Source of the DNA: Micromonosporaceae bacterium
Lineage (GTDB): Bacteria > Actinomycetota > Actinomycetes > Mycobacteriales > Micromonosporaceae
Assembly (NCBI GenBank): GCA_017354595.1
Contig: JAFMQQ010000002.1
Span: 1 to 23,300, forward strand
DNA length: 23,300 nt
Reading direction: 5' to 3'
Shown: positions 1 through 9,560 of the stretch, in pieces
How the letters are laid out: every line of letters begins with the position of its first letter
Numbering within the stretch: the stretch's first letter is position 1
Position numbers and translations under genes: made by a program
Notes under the pieces: generated by a model
Seen by the model: the letters and a program-made list of their open reading frames with translations, nothing else
Databases searched by the model: none
Told to the model about the DNA's origin: nothing

Positions 1-330
1 ACGCCCGGCGGCGTACTGGGCGGGATCACCGTCGTGCTCTACGGGATGATCGGTCTGCTCGGCGCGAAGATCTGGAAGGAGAACCGGGTCGACTTCGGCA
101 ACCCGATCAACCTGGTACCGGTCGCGGCCGGAATCATCATCGCGATCGGCAACACCACGCTGAAGTTCACCGACAACTTCCAGCTCAGCGGGATCGCGCT
201 GGGCACCATCGTCACCGTCGTGACCTACCACCTGGTGCGGCTGCTGGCCCCGCCGCACCTGCGAGCCGCGGACGCCGCCGGTGAGGGTGCCGCGGTGGTT
301 GTCGACGAACCGGGTGCCTACAAGGTATGA
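1..330 (+). CDS. NCS2-family nucleobase (uracil/xanthine-type) permease, 3' end only
   Basis: This is the C-terminal 109 codons of a membrane transporter that is open at the left edge of the window. The frame reads from base 1 (TPGGVLGGITVVLYGMIG) to TGA at 328-330. The motifs LYGMIGLLGAKIWKEN, VDFGNPINLVPVAAG and a final hydrophobic helix match the end of nucleobase:cation symporter-2 proteins (UraA/PbuX/UacT type), which import uracil, xanthine or urate across the cytoplasmic membrane by proton symport. The hydrophilic tail after about residue 85 is cytosolic. It lies 7 bases upstream of the molybdenum hydroxylase FAD subunit, so it is probably the first visible gene of that operon and suggests that the pathway substrate is a purine, pyrimidine or similar N-heterocycle. 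The exact substrate cannot be told from this fragment. Confidence 0.85.
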   Translation, partial: TPGGVLGGITVVLYGMIGLLGAKIWKENRVDFGNPINLVPVAAGIIIAIGNTTLKFTDNFQLSGIALGTIVTVVTYHLVRLLAPPHLRAADAAGEGAAVVVDEPGAYKV

Positions 331-337
331 CAGTCCT

Positions 338-1229
338 GTGAAGCCACCGCCGTTCGTGTACCACCGGCCGGCCTCGGTCGTGGCGGCGCTGGCCACCCTG
401 GCCGAGGCCGGCGAGGACGGCAAGGTGCTCGCCGGCGGGCAGAGCCTGGTGCCACTGCTGAACATGCGGCTGACCCAGCCGGGACACCTGGTCGACATCA
501 ACCGGATCCGGGAACTGTCCTATGTGGACGCCGGGTCGGATGCGGTAAGGGTCGGCGCGCTGACCCGGCACGCCGAGCTGGCCCGGCATCCGGGCGTACC
601 GGCGCTGCTGCGGGAGGCGACCGGGTGCGTGGCGCACCCGGCGATCCGCAACCGGGGTACAACGGTGGGCAGCATCGTGCACGCCGACCCGGCCGCGGAG
701 CTGCCGGCCGTACTGGCCCTGCTCCGCGGCAGCGTGACGCTGGCGTCGGCGGCGGCGCGCCCCGGGAGGGCACGCCCAGACCAGGAAATTGTCCGGCGCA
801 GCGTCGCGGCGGCGGACTTCTTCCTCGGGCCGCTGACCTCCGCGGTGCGCCCGGACGAGCTGGCGGTCGAGGCCGTCTTCCCCCGACCGGCACCGCGATC
901 GGGTACGGCCTGGCTTGAGCTGTCCCGGCGCAAGGGCGACTTCGCGCTGTGTGGCACCGGGGTGCTCGTCACGCTGGACGAGGACCGGCGGGTGACCGGG
1001 GCGACCGGGGCGTACACCGGGGTCGGGCCGGTACCGGTGCTGGTCGAGCTGACCGAGGCGGTCGCGGGGCGCCCGGTGGACGCGGTCGACTGGGACCGGG
1101 CCGGTACGCTCGCCGCCGGCGCCGTGGCACCGGAGGATGACATCCATGCCACGGCCGCGTACCGGCGCCAGCTGGTCCGGGTACTCTCCGCGCGGGCCGG
1201 CGCGGCGGCCGCGAGGATGGCGGTGGCGG

Positions 1230-1237
<8 letters not shown>
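338..1237 (+). CDS. Molybdenum hydroxylase FAD-binding (medium) subunit, XdhB/CoxM-like
   Basis: This 299-residue protein is the FAD subunit of a xanthine dehydrogenase/CO dehydrogenase-type hydroxylase, passing electrons from the Fe-S subunit to the final acceptor. The FAD-contact motifs are AGGQSLVPLLNMRL (about residues 30-44) and the TVGSIVHADPAAELPA stretch (about 109-124), the usual TxGG position reading TTVG here. The C-terminal CoxM-type domain follows. GTG at 338 is chosen because it opens the typical start (PPPFVYHRPASVVAAL) just after the permease stop; an in-frame start at 281 would overlap the permease by 50 bases. A short extra Arg/Pro-rich stretch (about residues 143-151) lies before the ADFFLG motif. 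The gene overlaps the Fe-S subunit by 8 bases. Confidence 0.9.
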
Positions 1238-1717
<480 letters not shown>

Positions 1718-1721
<4 letters not shown>

Positions 1722-4096
1722 CCACGAAGCTGTTCGGCGAGCCGATCCCGCGGCGGGAGGATCCGCGCCTGGTCGCCGGTGCCGGCCGCTACCTGGACGA
1801 CATCGACGAGCCGGGCCAGCTGGCCGCCGCCTTCGTCCGCAGCCCGCACGCACATGCGTCCATTGTGGACATCGACGTGACCGGGGCGCTTGAGGTGGAC
1901 GGGCTGGTCGCCGTCTACACGTACGAGGATCTGGCCGGCCCGCTAGCGCAGCCGCTGCCACTGCTGATCCCGCACCCGTCGCTGCGCGCGGCACGCACCC
2001 CCTATCCGTTGGCTAAGGACCGGGTGCGGCACGTGGGCGAGGCGGTGGCGATGGTGGTCGCCACGGACCGGTACCTCGCCGAGGACGCCGCGCAGCGGAT
2101 CCGGGTGACGTACCAGCCGCTGCCGCCGGTGGTCGGGCTGGACGCGGCAAGCAAGGCTGGGCACCTGGTCCACGAGGACGTGCCGGACAACGTCTCCGCA
2201 CACCTGGTGCAGGAGGTCGGCGACGCCGCAGCCGCCATCGCCGCGGCACCGCACCGGTTGCACCTCGAACTCCACATTGAACGGTCGGCCTCGATGCCGA
2301 TGGAGGGGCGCGGGGTGCACGCCCGGTGGGATGAGACCGACCGGTCGCTGCGGGTGTACAGCTCCACCCAGACCTCCACCTCGCTGCGCTTCGCGCTCGC
2401 CGCGAAGCTGGACCTGCCGGTGGACCGGGTCGAGGTGGTCACCCCGGATGTGGGCGGCGGCTTCGGGGTGAAGATCGTGCATCCGTGGCCGGAGGAGGTG
2501 CTGGTGCCGTGGGCGGCGATCCGGCTGCGGCGGCCGGTGAAGTGGGCCGAGGACCGGCGCGAGCACTTCATCTCCTCCGCGCACGAGCGCGGGCAGCAGC
2601 ACAGCGTCGATGTCGGCTTCGACGACGACGGCCGGCTGCTCGGCCTGTCGGTCAAGTTCCTGCACGACAACGGCGCCTACACCCCGTACGGCATCATCGT
2701 GCCGCAGGTCACCTCGACCCAGCTGCCCGGGCCGTACCGGCTGGGCGCCTACCGGGTGGAGTTCCATTCCTTGTACACCAACACGGTTCAGGTGACGCCG
2801 TACCGCGGGGCCGGCCGGCCGCACGGTGTCTTCGTGATGGAACGCACCATGGACGCGATCGCCGCCGCGCTGGGTCTGGATAGGACAGTGGTCCGCGAGC
2901 GCAACTTCATCCAGCCCGAACAGATGCCCTACGACCAGGGCCTGATCTTCCAGGACGGCCGGCCGCTGGTCTACGACTCCGGCGACTATCCGGCCGCCCT
3001 GCGGCTGGCGAAGAAGCTGGTCGGCTGGGACGAGTTCACCGCGGTTCGGGAGCAGGCGCGGGCGCAGGGGCGGCGGGTCGGCATCGGGATCGCGTGCTAC
3101 GTCGAGGGCACCGGCGTCGGACCGTACGAGGGCGCCTACGTGCGGGTGGAGACGACCGGCAAGGTGGTGGTGGCGACCGGCCTCACCACGCAGGGCCAGG
3201 GGCACGAGACGGTCTTCGCGCAGATCGCCGCCGACCAGTTGGGGGTACCGGTCGAGAACGTCAACGTGGTCACCGGGGACACCCGGCGGTTCGCCTTCGC
3301 CGTCGGTACCTTCGCCTCCCGGGCCGCGGTGATGAGCGGCAACGCGGTCGCCGCCGCCGCCGGCAAGGTACGCGCCAAGGCGCTGCGGATCGCCGGGGAG
3401 GCGCTGGAGGTGGACCCCGCGGATCTGTCTATCGTGGACGGTGTGGTCTCGGTGAAGGGTACCCCGCAGGCGGCGATACCGCTGGCGAGCGTGGCGGTAC
3501 TGGCCAACCCGCTGCGGTACGCCTTCGACGAGCAGGCGAAGCAGGCGACCCAGTTCGCCGTGGGCGGTGGGATCCACCGGCCACCGGTCGCCGAGGACGA
3601 CGAGCCGGGTCTGGCCGCCACCGGCTACTACTCGCCGGTGCGGTCCACCTTCGCCAACGGGGTACACGCGGCGGTGGTGGAGACCGATCCGGAGACCGCG
3701 GAGATCCGGATCCTGCGGTACTGCGTGGTGCACGACTGCGGCCGGCTGATCAACCCCCGGATCGTGCAGGGGCAGGTACACGGCGGGGTGGCGCAGGGGG
3801 TGGGTGGGGCGCTCTACGAGCGGATCGTCTACGACGAGCACGGCCAGCTGCTCAACGCGTCCTATATGGACTTTCTCATCCCGTACGCCTCCGAGGTGCC
3901 GGCGATCGAGATCGACCACCTTCAGACACCGTCCCCGTTGAACCCGCTCGGCATCAAGGGCGCCGGGGAGGCCGGGGTGATCCCCGGCGCCGCCGTACTC
4001 GCCGCCGCCATCGAGGACGCCGAGGGCATCCCGGTCCACCGGATGCCCATCTGTCCGTCGGAGCTATGGGAGTTGCGGAATGCGGATCACCGGTGA
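1718..4096 (+). CDS. Molybdenum hydroxylase large (Mo-cofactor) subunit, form II CoxL/XdhA-like
   Basis: This 792-residue catalytic subunit should bind molybdopterin cytosine dinucleotide and hydroxylate its substrate with oxygen from water. Visible family features are the N-terminal PIPRREDPRLVAGAGRYLDD, the cofactor motif VGGGFGVK (about residue 245), the PYRGAGRP active-site loop (about 359-366) and KGAGEAGVIPGAA near residue 748, whose Glu is the catalytic base. The AYRGAGR-like loop marks form II hydroxylases (xanthine, nicotinate, isoquinoline and related oxidases). It is not the AYRCSFR loop of true aerobic CO dehydrogenase. GTG 1718 forms a GTGA overlap with the small-subunit stop. 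The substrate is unknown; the permease and hydrolases around it suggest an N-heterocycle such as a pyrimidine or purine. No XdhC/CoxF-type maturation gene is in the window. Confidence 0.92.
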
Positions 4097-4700
4097 GGCT
4101 GGCCTGCGAGCGCCGGCCGGCGAGGTATTCAAGGCGCTGCACGACCCGGAGGTGCTGGTGCGCACGATCCCGGGCTGCCGCCGGCTGGACCTGGTCGGCC
4201 CCGACTCGTACACGATGGTGGTGCACGCCGGCGTCGCGGCGGTGAAGGGCGAGTTCGCCGGCGAGGTGCGGCTCAGCGATCCCGACCCGCCACACGGATT
4301 CACCCTGCACGCCTCGGGCTCCGGTGCGCCGGGTACGGTCACCGCGACGGTCGACGTGACGCTGGTGGAGGTCGACGGCTCCACAGTGGTCAGTTACGCC
4401 GCCGACGCGGAGATCGGCGGGATGATCGGCGGTGTCGGGCAGCGGCTGCTGGGCAGCGTGGCGACGAAGACGGCGGCGGAGTTCTTCGCGGCGGTCGACG
4501 CGGAGATGACCGGTGCGGTGGGGCCCGCCGCGGTGGAGCCGACCAGGGCGGAGCCGGCGCAGAAGCGTAGCTTCGTTGCTCCGGTGCGTCCGCGACCGGC
4601 GCCGGCGACCTTCCTCGCCGGTGCCATTGTGGGTGCCGCTGCAGCGCTGCTCGGCGCGCTGGTCGGTGGACTGGTCGCGACCCGCGCGGGGCGGCGCTGA
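4080..4700 (+). CDS. coxG: CoxG-like SRPBCC protein with C-terminal membrane anchor
   Basis: This is a 206-residue protein of the CoxG (carbon monoxide dehydrogenase subunit G) family in the SRPBCC/START-like fold. The N-terminal domain shows the typical pattern GEAGLRAPAGEVFKALHDPE and VLVRTIPGCRRLDLVG, continuing to about residue 145. A variable linker leads to one hydrophobic helix at about 177-200 (FLAGAIVGAAAALLGALVGG), followed by TRAGRR. In Oligotropha CoxG is linked to membrane attachment of CO dehydrogenase; a similar anchoring role for this hydroxylase is inferred. ATG 4080 overlaps the large-subunit stop by 17 bases. Relatives often sit beside Mo hydroxylases unrelated to CO oxidation, as here. 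Confidence 0.85.
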   Translation: MRITGEAGLRAPAGEVFKALHDPEVLVRTIPGCRRLDLVGPDSYTMVVHAGVAAVKGEFAGEVRLSDPDPPHGFTLHASGSGAPGTVTATVDVTLVEVDGSTVVSYAADAEIGGMIGGVGQRLLGSVATKTAAEFFAAVDAEMTGAVGPAAVEPTRAEPAQKRSFVAPVRPRPAPATFLAGAIVGAAAALLGALVGGLVATRAGRR

Positions 4701-4701
4701 C

Positions 4702-5619
4702 ATGCGCGCGTTCACCGCGGCCGCGATCCAGCTCGCGCCCGCACCCGGTCCGCTGACCGGGAAGTCGGTCGCGGCGAACCTTCAGTCCTGTGTGGACAGT
4801 GCCCGGCGCTGTGCCGCCGCAACCGGCGCCGAGCTGCTGGTGCTGCCGGAGGCGGCCACCACCGGCTTCACCCCGGACATCCCACCGGAACAGCTCTGGG
4901 ACCTGGTCTCGCCCATCCCCGGCCCGGTCACCGAACCGGTCCAGGCGGTCGCCGCCGAGCTCGGTGTCCACATCGTGCTGGGCAGCTACGAGCGGGGTAC
5001 CGACCGGGGCACGGTGTACAACACCGCCGTCCTGATTGGACCATCCGGAGACGTGCTCGGCGCGTACCGCAAGACGCACCTGTTCTGCGGCGAGGCGCGC
5101 AGCGGTGGCGGCTGGGTGACGCCCGGCGCCGAAGCGGTCGTGGTACAGACCCCGCTCGCCCGGATCGGCATGATGATCTGCTTCGACGGCGACTACCCGG
5201 AGCTGGCCCGGATCCAGGCGGTACGCGGCGCCGAGGTGATCTGCCGGCCGTCCGCGCTGCTGCGCTCGGCGGACATCTGGGAGCTGACCAACCGGGCCCG
5301 CGCGTACGACAACCACGTCTTCGTGGTCGCCGCCAACGCCACCGGGGCCGACCCGGCCGGTGCCATCTACTTCGGCAACTCGATGATCGTCACGCCGATC
5401 GCCGAGGTGGTCGCCCGGGGCGCGTCGCACCAGGGCTGGGTGAGCGCGCGGCTGGATCCCGGTACCGCCATCGCGTCGCTCACGCCCGGATCGAACGTAC
5501 CGCAGCGGTTCGACCATCTCGCCGACCGCAACCTGGCGCTGATCGAGCACCACCTGGACGACCTGCGCCGCCCGGCCCGCTCGCCGTTCGCGGACCGCCC
5601 GGCACCGCCGTCGCCATGA
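4702..5619 (+). CDS. Nitrilase-superfamily C-N hydrolase (carbamoylase/amidase-like)
   Basis: This 305-residue cytosolic hydrolase has the complete nitrilase-superfamily catalytic triad: Glu50 in LLVLPEA, Lys124 in YRKTHLF and Cys160 in MMICFDGDYPE. Superfamily members hydrolyse amides, N-carbamoyl groups or nitriles; N-carbamoyl amino acid and beta-ureidopropionate amidohydrolases are examples. ATG 4702 lies directly after the coxG stop (one base between), and the gene ends in an ATGA overlap with hyuA. Its position between the hydroxylase and the ATP-dependent ring-opening proteins suggests that it cleaves the amide or carbamoyl product left after ring opening, but specificity cannot be read from the sequence. 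The last 25 residues are Pro/Ala/Arg-rich and probably disordered. Confidence 0.85.
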   Translation: MRAFTAAAIQLAPAPGPLTGKSVAANLQSCVDSARRCAAATGAELLVLPEAATTGFTPDIPPEQLWDLVSPIPGPVTEPVQAVAAELGVHIVLGSYERGTDRGTVYNTAVLIGPSGDVLGAYRKTHLFCGEARSGGGWVTPGAEAVVVQTPLARIGMMICFDGDYPELARIQAVRGAEVICRPSALLRSADIWELTNRARAYDNHVFVVAANATGADPAGAIYFGNSMIVTPIAEVVARGASHQGWVSARLDPGTAIASLTPGSNVPQRFDHLADRNLALIEHHLDDLRRPARSPFADRPAPPSP

Positions 5620-7712
5620 GCATCCGGATCGGCATCGACACCGGCGGCACCTTCACCGACGTGGTCGCCTTCGACGATGTCACCGGATCGCTGGTCACCA
5701 CCAAGACACCCTCCACCCCGGCCGACCCGGCGGAGGGCTTCGTCGCCGGTGTCCACAAGATACTGTCCCTTCTGGACGCACCAGCCGGCAGCGTGAGCGC
5801 CATCGTGCACGGCACCACGGTCGCCACCAACCAGCTGCTGCAGGGGGATACGGGACGGCTCGGGCTGATCACCACCGAGGGGTACGAGTTCCTGCTGGAG
5901 ATCGCCCGGCAGAGCGTGCCGGACGGCTACGGCAACAGCTACTTCTGGGTCAAGCCGCCCCGGATCGTACCCGCCGACCTGGTCCGTACCGTCGCCGGCC
6001 GGCTCGACCACACCGGCGCGCAGCTGCGCCCGTTAGACGAACAGCAGGCGCGCGCGGTCGCCCGGTGGTACGCCCAGCGCGGCGTGGACCGGATCGGCGT
6101 CTGCTTCCTGCACGCGTACGCCAACCCGGCGCACGAACAGCGGATGCGGGAGATCCTGGCGGCCGAGTACCCGGACGCGGTCGTCTCGCTCTCCAGTGAC
6201 GTGCTGCGCGAGTACCGCGAGTATGAGCGCGCGATGACCACGCTCGTCGACGCCGCGGTGAAGCCGACGGTGGCGCGGTATGTGTCCACCATCGAGCAGC
6301 GGCTGGCGGGCGTGTTCGGCGAGGCCGGCCAGGGCACCGGCGGGAACGATCGCCCCGGCCGGTCGGTCCCGTTCTCGGTGATGAAGTCCAACGGTGGTGT
6401 GCTGTCGGCGCGCGAGGTGGTCCGGCAACCGATCACGACTGTCCTTTCTGGACCAGCTGCCGGCGCGCTCGGTGCCGCCCTGGTGGCCGCCGCGGCCGGT
6501 TTCGACGAGGTACTCACCCTGGACGGCGGCGGTACCTCCACCGATGTGAGCGTGGTGCGGCACGGCGAGCCCACGCTGACCACCGAGGGCAGCGTCGGAC
6601 CGTACCCGTCGAAGATCCCGATGATCGACATCGTGACGGTGGGCGCCGGTGGTGGTTCGGTCGCCTGGCTCTCCCCCGAAGGCACCCTCAAGGTGGGCCC
6701 GCGCTCGGCCGGCGCGCAACCGGGCCCGCTCTGCTACGGCCGTGGCGGCACCGAGCCGACCGTGACCGATGCGCACTTGGTGCTGGGCCGGATCCCGCCG
6801 CACCTGCTCGGCGGCGAGGTACCGCTGGACCCCGGCGCCGCCCGCGCCGGCCTGGCCACCCTGGCCGGCAAGCTCGGCCTGGATCTGCCCGCCCTCGCCG
6901 CGGGCATCCTGGAGATCTCCGCCTGGAACCAGGCGAACGCGCTGCGCCGGGTGACTGTCCAACGTGGACTCGACGTGCGGGACTTCGTACTCACCACGTT
7001 CGGCGGTTCCGGACCATTGCTGCTGTGCCGGCTGGTGGACATCCTCGGGCTGCGCGCGGTGGTGGTACCCCGCGACCCGGGCAACCTCTCCGCGTTCGGG
7101 CTGCTGACCGTGGACGTCAAGCACGACGACGTGCGGACCTTCGTCACCCGGCACGACGCGCTGGACCCGGCGGCCGCGGCCGCGGTCTTCGCCGAGCTGA
7201 CCGGCGGGGCGGCGCAGGCGCTGCGCGCGGAAGGGTTCGCGGACCGGGAGCACCGGTACCAGCGGTTCGCGGATCTGCGCTACTACGGTCAGGCGTTCGA
7301 GGTGCGGGTACCGGTGCCCGACGGCGCCTTCGACGCCACGGCCGCCGAGGCGACCGTGGCCGCCTTCCACCAGGCGCACCACCGGCTGTACGGGTACAGC
7401 CTCGCACACCGTCCGGAGCAGCAGGTGGAGTGGGTGAACCTGCGGGTCACCGGAGTCGGCCCGGTCGCCCGGCCGCGACTGCCGCAGTTGTCCACTCTGG
7501 ACGGTGGGGTCGATCGGGCCGGTACCGGCACCCGGCCGGTCTGGTACGAAGGATCCATTGTGGAGACTCCGGTGTACCGGCGGGACCGGCTTGCTCCTGG
7601 CGACGCGGTACCCGGGCCGGCCATCATCGAGGAGTACGGCTCGACGGTGCCACTGGATCCCGGCTTCACCGCCACCGTCGACCGCCTCGGCAACCTGGTG
7701 GTGGCCCGGTGA
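5616..7712 (+). CDS. hyuA: HyuA: hydantoinase/oxoprolinase family ATP-binding subunit
   Basis: This 698-residue protein matches the HyuA subunit of the ATP-dependent hydantoinase/5-oxoprolinase/acetone carboxylase group, in which HyuA phosphorylates the substrate carbonyl or enol and HyuB completes the reaction. Visible motifs are IGIDTGGTFTDVV at residues 4-16, VHGTTVATNQLL near 64-75, LSGPAAGALGAA near 280, DGGGTSTDVSVV near 303-314, TVGAGGGSVAW near 340 and FGGSGPLL near 463. These are the actin-like ATPase motifs and the length is normal. It starts in an ATGA overlap with the C-N hydrolase and ends in a GTGA overlap with hyuB. ATP-dependent lactam or imide ring opening is the likely reaction. 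5-oxoproline, N-methylhydantoin and caprolactam enzymes share this architecture, so the substrate is open. Confidence 0.9.
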   Translation: MSIRIGIDTGGTFTDVVAFDDVTGSLVTTKTPSTPADPAEGFVAGVHKILSLLDAPAGSVSAIVHGTTVATNQLLQGDTGRLGLITTEGYEFLLEIARQSVPDGYGNSYFWVKPPRIVPADLVRTVAGRLDHTGAQLRPLDEQQARAVARWYAQRGVDRIGVCFLHAYANPAHEQRMREILAAEYPDAVVSLSSDVLREYREYERAMTTLVDAAVKPTVARYVSTIEQRLAGVFGEAGQGTGGNDRPGRSVPFSVMKSNGGVLSAREVVRQPITTVLSGPAAGALGAALVAAAAGFDEVLTLDGGGTSTDVSVVRHGEPTLTTEGSVGPYPSKIPMIDIVTVGAGGGSVAWLSPEGTLKVGPRSAGAQPGPLCYGRGGTEPTVTDAHLVLGRIPPHLLGGEVPLDPGAARAGLATLAGKLGLDLPALAAGILEISAWNQANALRRVTVQRGLDVRDFVLTTFGGSGPLLLCRLVDILGLRAVVVPRDPGNLSAFGLLTVDVKHDDVRTFVTRHDALDPAAAAAVFAELTGGAAQALRAEGFADREHRYQRFADLRYYGQAFEVRVPVPDGAFDATAAEATVAAFHQAHHRLYGYSLAHRPEQQVEWVNLRVTGVGPVARPRLPQLSTLDGGVDRAGTGTRPVWYEGSIVETPVYRRDRLAPGDAVPGPAIIEEYGSTVPLDPGFTATVDRLGNLVVAR

Positions 7713-9553
7713 CCGCGGATCCCATCCATCCCGCTGACCCCATCGTTGTCGAGATCATCGAGGGCACCCTCGCCTCGGTGGAGAAGGAGGTGGAGACCGC
7801 CATCGGGCGCACCGCCAGGTCCCCGATGATCCGGGACGCGCATGACTTCCGGGCCGGCATCCACGACCGGCGGCTGCGCAAGCTCACCGGGCGCTCGTAC
7901 TCCGCGCTGGTGCACCCGGTGGTCCGCGACTATCCACTTGCGACGATGCGCCCGGGCGACGTCTTCTTCCACAACGACGTGTACCTCTCCGAGGGCGGCA
8001 TCGGGCACCTGCCCGACCTGTGCGTCACGGTGCCGGTCTTCCATGACGGCGAGGTGGTCGCCTTCGTGCAGGCCTTCGGGCACCACGACGACATCGGCGG
8101 CACCGTCCCCGGTTCGATGCCCTCGCACGCCACCAGCGTCTTCGAGGAGGGGCTGATGGTACCGCCGATCCGGCTGTGGGACGCGGGCACGCCCAACGAG
8201 GCGGCACTGCGCATCATGACCCGTAACTCCCGGATGCCCGAGTCGCTCTCCGCCGACCTGGACGCCGAGTGCTCCGCCTGCCTGATGGGCGCCGGGCGGC
8301 TGGCCGAGCTCTTCACCCGGTACGGTCGGTCCACAGTGGAGGACTGCTTCGACGCCATCATCGAGAAGACGACCAGGGCCTTCCGCACCGAGATCCTGGC
8401 GAAGATCCCGGACGGCAGCTACGTCTGGGAGGACTACGCCGAGCACGACGGGGTCGACCCGCCCAGGCTGCACACCCAGCGGATCACGCTCACCAAGACG
8501 CCGGAGAGGCTCGTGCTCGACTTCACCGGTACCTCGCCGCAGGCCAAGGGCCCGATCAACCACGCCGCCGACTACGCCGGTGGTGTCTTTCTCGCCAAGT
8601 GGCTCGCGCCGATCCTGCGCAACCTCGCCGATACCCCTGCGCGGATGGCCGAGCTGGAGGTCAACGAGGGCGTCGTCCCGTTGCTGGAACTGCGTTTCCC
8701 GCCGCCGGGCACCCTGCTCACCCCGGTCTTCCCGGCGCCGACCAACGCCCGCACGTTCGTCATCCTCCGCCTGCTCGGTGTCTTCGCCGGTGTGCTGGCG
8801 AAGGCGGTCGGTGGCCGGATGCCGGCCGACCAGGAGACGATCCGCTACACCGGCGTCTACGGTACCGACGCCGACGGCGCCCCGTACCTGATGCGCGAGG
8901 TGCTGGGTGGTGGCTCCGGCGGCAGGTACTACGCCGACGGCGAGGACACCATCCACGTGGTGCCGGATTCGCGCAACATCCCGGTCGAGTTCGCCGAGGC
9001 GCGCTGGCCGTTCGTGGTCGAGCGGCTGGGTCTCGCGGTCGACTCCGGCGGACCGGGCCGGTACCGCGGCGGGCTTGGGTACGACAAGCAGATCCGGATG
9101 CTGCGCGACGCCCACCTGATGTCGATCGCGGACCGCTCGGTGCTCGCCTGCTGGGGCCTGGCCGGCGGGCGCGCCGGCCGGCCGTTCAGCGTGGTGGTGG
9201 ATCCGGGCGGACCGGACGAACGCACGGTGGACGCGCTCGCCGACGCCGAGCCGGTACGCGCCGGTGAGCTGATCCGGATCCGCACCACCGGCGGCGGGGG
9301 TTGGGGCGACCCGCTGGACCGGCCGTACGACGAGGTGCTGCGCGACCTGCGGTGGGGCAAGGTATCCGTGGCCGGCGCGCGGGACGACTACGGCGTCGTG
9401 CTGAGGGAGGACACAGTGGACAGTGCCGCCTCCGACGAGCTGCGCGCCAGGCGGCGATCGGAGCGCACCGGCGCCGAGCCGTTCTTCGACCGCGGCCCCG
9501 GGTACCGGCTGCTCTCCGGTGGCCGCGCCATGGCCGACGTGGATGTGCTCTGA
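7709..9553 (+). CDS. hyuB: HyuB: hydantoinase/oxoprolinase family subunit B
   Basis: This 614-residue partner of HyuA carries the conserved PGDVFFHNDVY (about residues 81-91; usually NDPY in the family), IGHLPDLCVTVPVF, HHDDIGGTVPGSM (about 125-137), EEGLMVPPIRL, GPGRYRGGLGYD (about 449-460) and GGGGWGDPLDRP (about 528-539). The metal-binding His/Asp motifs expected of HyuB are therefore intact. About 75 residues follow the GWGDP motif, including the usual LRWGKVSVAGARDDYGVVL segment. GTG 7709 is chosen because it overlaps the hyuA stop (GTGA) and begins at VTADPIHPADPIVVEII; a longer frame runs back into hyuA. It is the last gene of the operon and ends only 7 bases before the convergent aldo/keto reductase gene. 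Confidence 0.9.
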   Translation: MTADPIHPADPIVVEIIEGTLASVEKEVETAIGRTARSPMIRDAHDFRAGIHDRRLRKLTGRSYSALVHPVVRDYPLATMRPGDVFFHNDVYLSEGGIGHLPDLCVTVPVFHDGEVVAFVQAFGHHDDIGGTVPGSMPSHATSVFEEGLMVPPIRLWDAGTPNEAALRIMTRNSRMPESLSADLDAECSACLMGAGRLAELFTRYGRSTVEDCFDAIIEKTTRAFRTEILAKIPDGSYVWEDYAEHDGVDPPRLHTQRITLTKTPERLVLDFTGTSPQAKGPINHAADYAGGVFLAKWLAPILRNLADTPARMAELEVNEGVVPLLELRFPPPGTLLTPVFPAPTNARTFVILRLLGVFAGVLAKAVGGRMPADQETIRYTGVYGTDADGAPYLMREVLGGGSGGRYYADGEDTIHVVPDSRNIPVEFAEARWPFVVERLGLAVDSGGPGRYRGGLGYDKQIRMLRDAHLMSIADRSVLACWGLAGGRAGRPFSVVVDPGGPDERTVDALADAEPVRAGELIRIRTTGGGGWGDPLDRPYDEVLRDLRWGKVSVAGARDDYGVVLREDTVDSAASDELRARRRSERTGAEPFFDRGPGYRLLSGGRAMADVDVL

Positions 9554-9560
9554 GCGCCGG

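Noticed and set aside
1943..4039. A 698-codon open frame on the - strand inside the Mo-subunit gene
   Set aside because: Antisense shadow of a recognised gene; His/Arg/Asp/Val-rich translation without motifs or ribosome binding site.
5616..9553. HyuA/HyuB as a simple 5-oxoprolinase
   Set aside because: Possible by family, but the operon with a permease, Mo hydroxylase and C-N hydrolase makes a housekeeping glutathione-cycle role unlikely. I kept the general family name.
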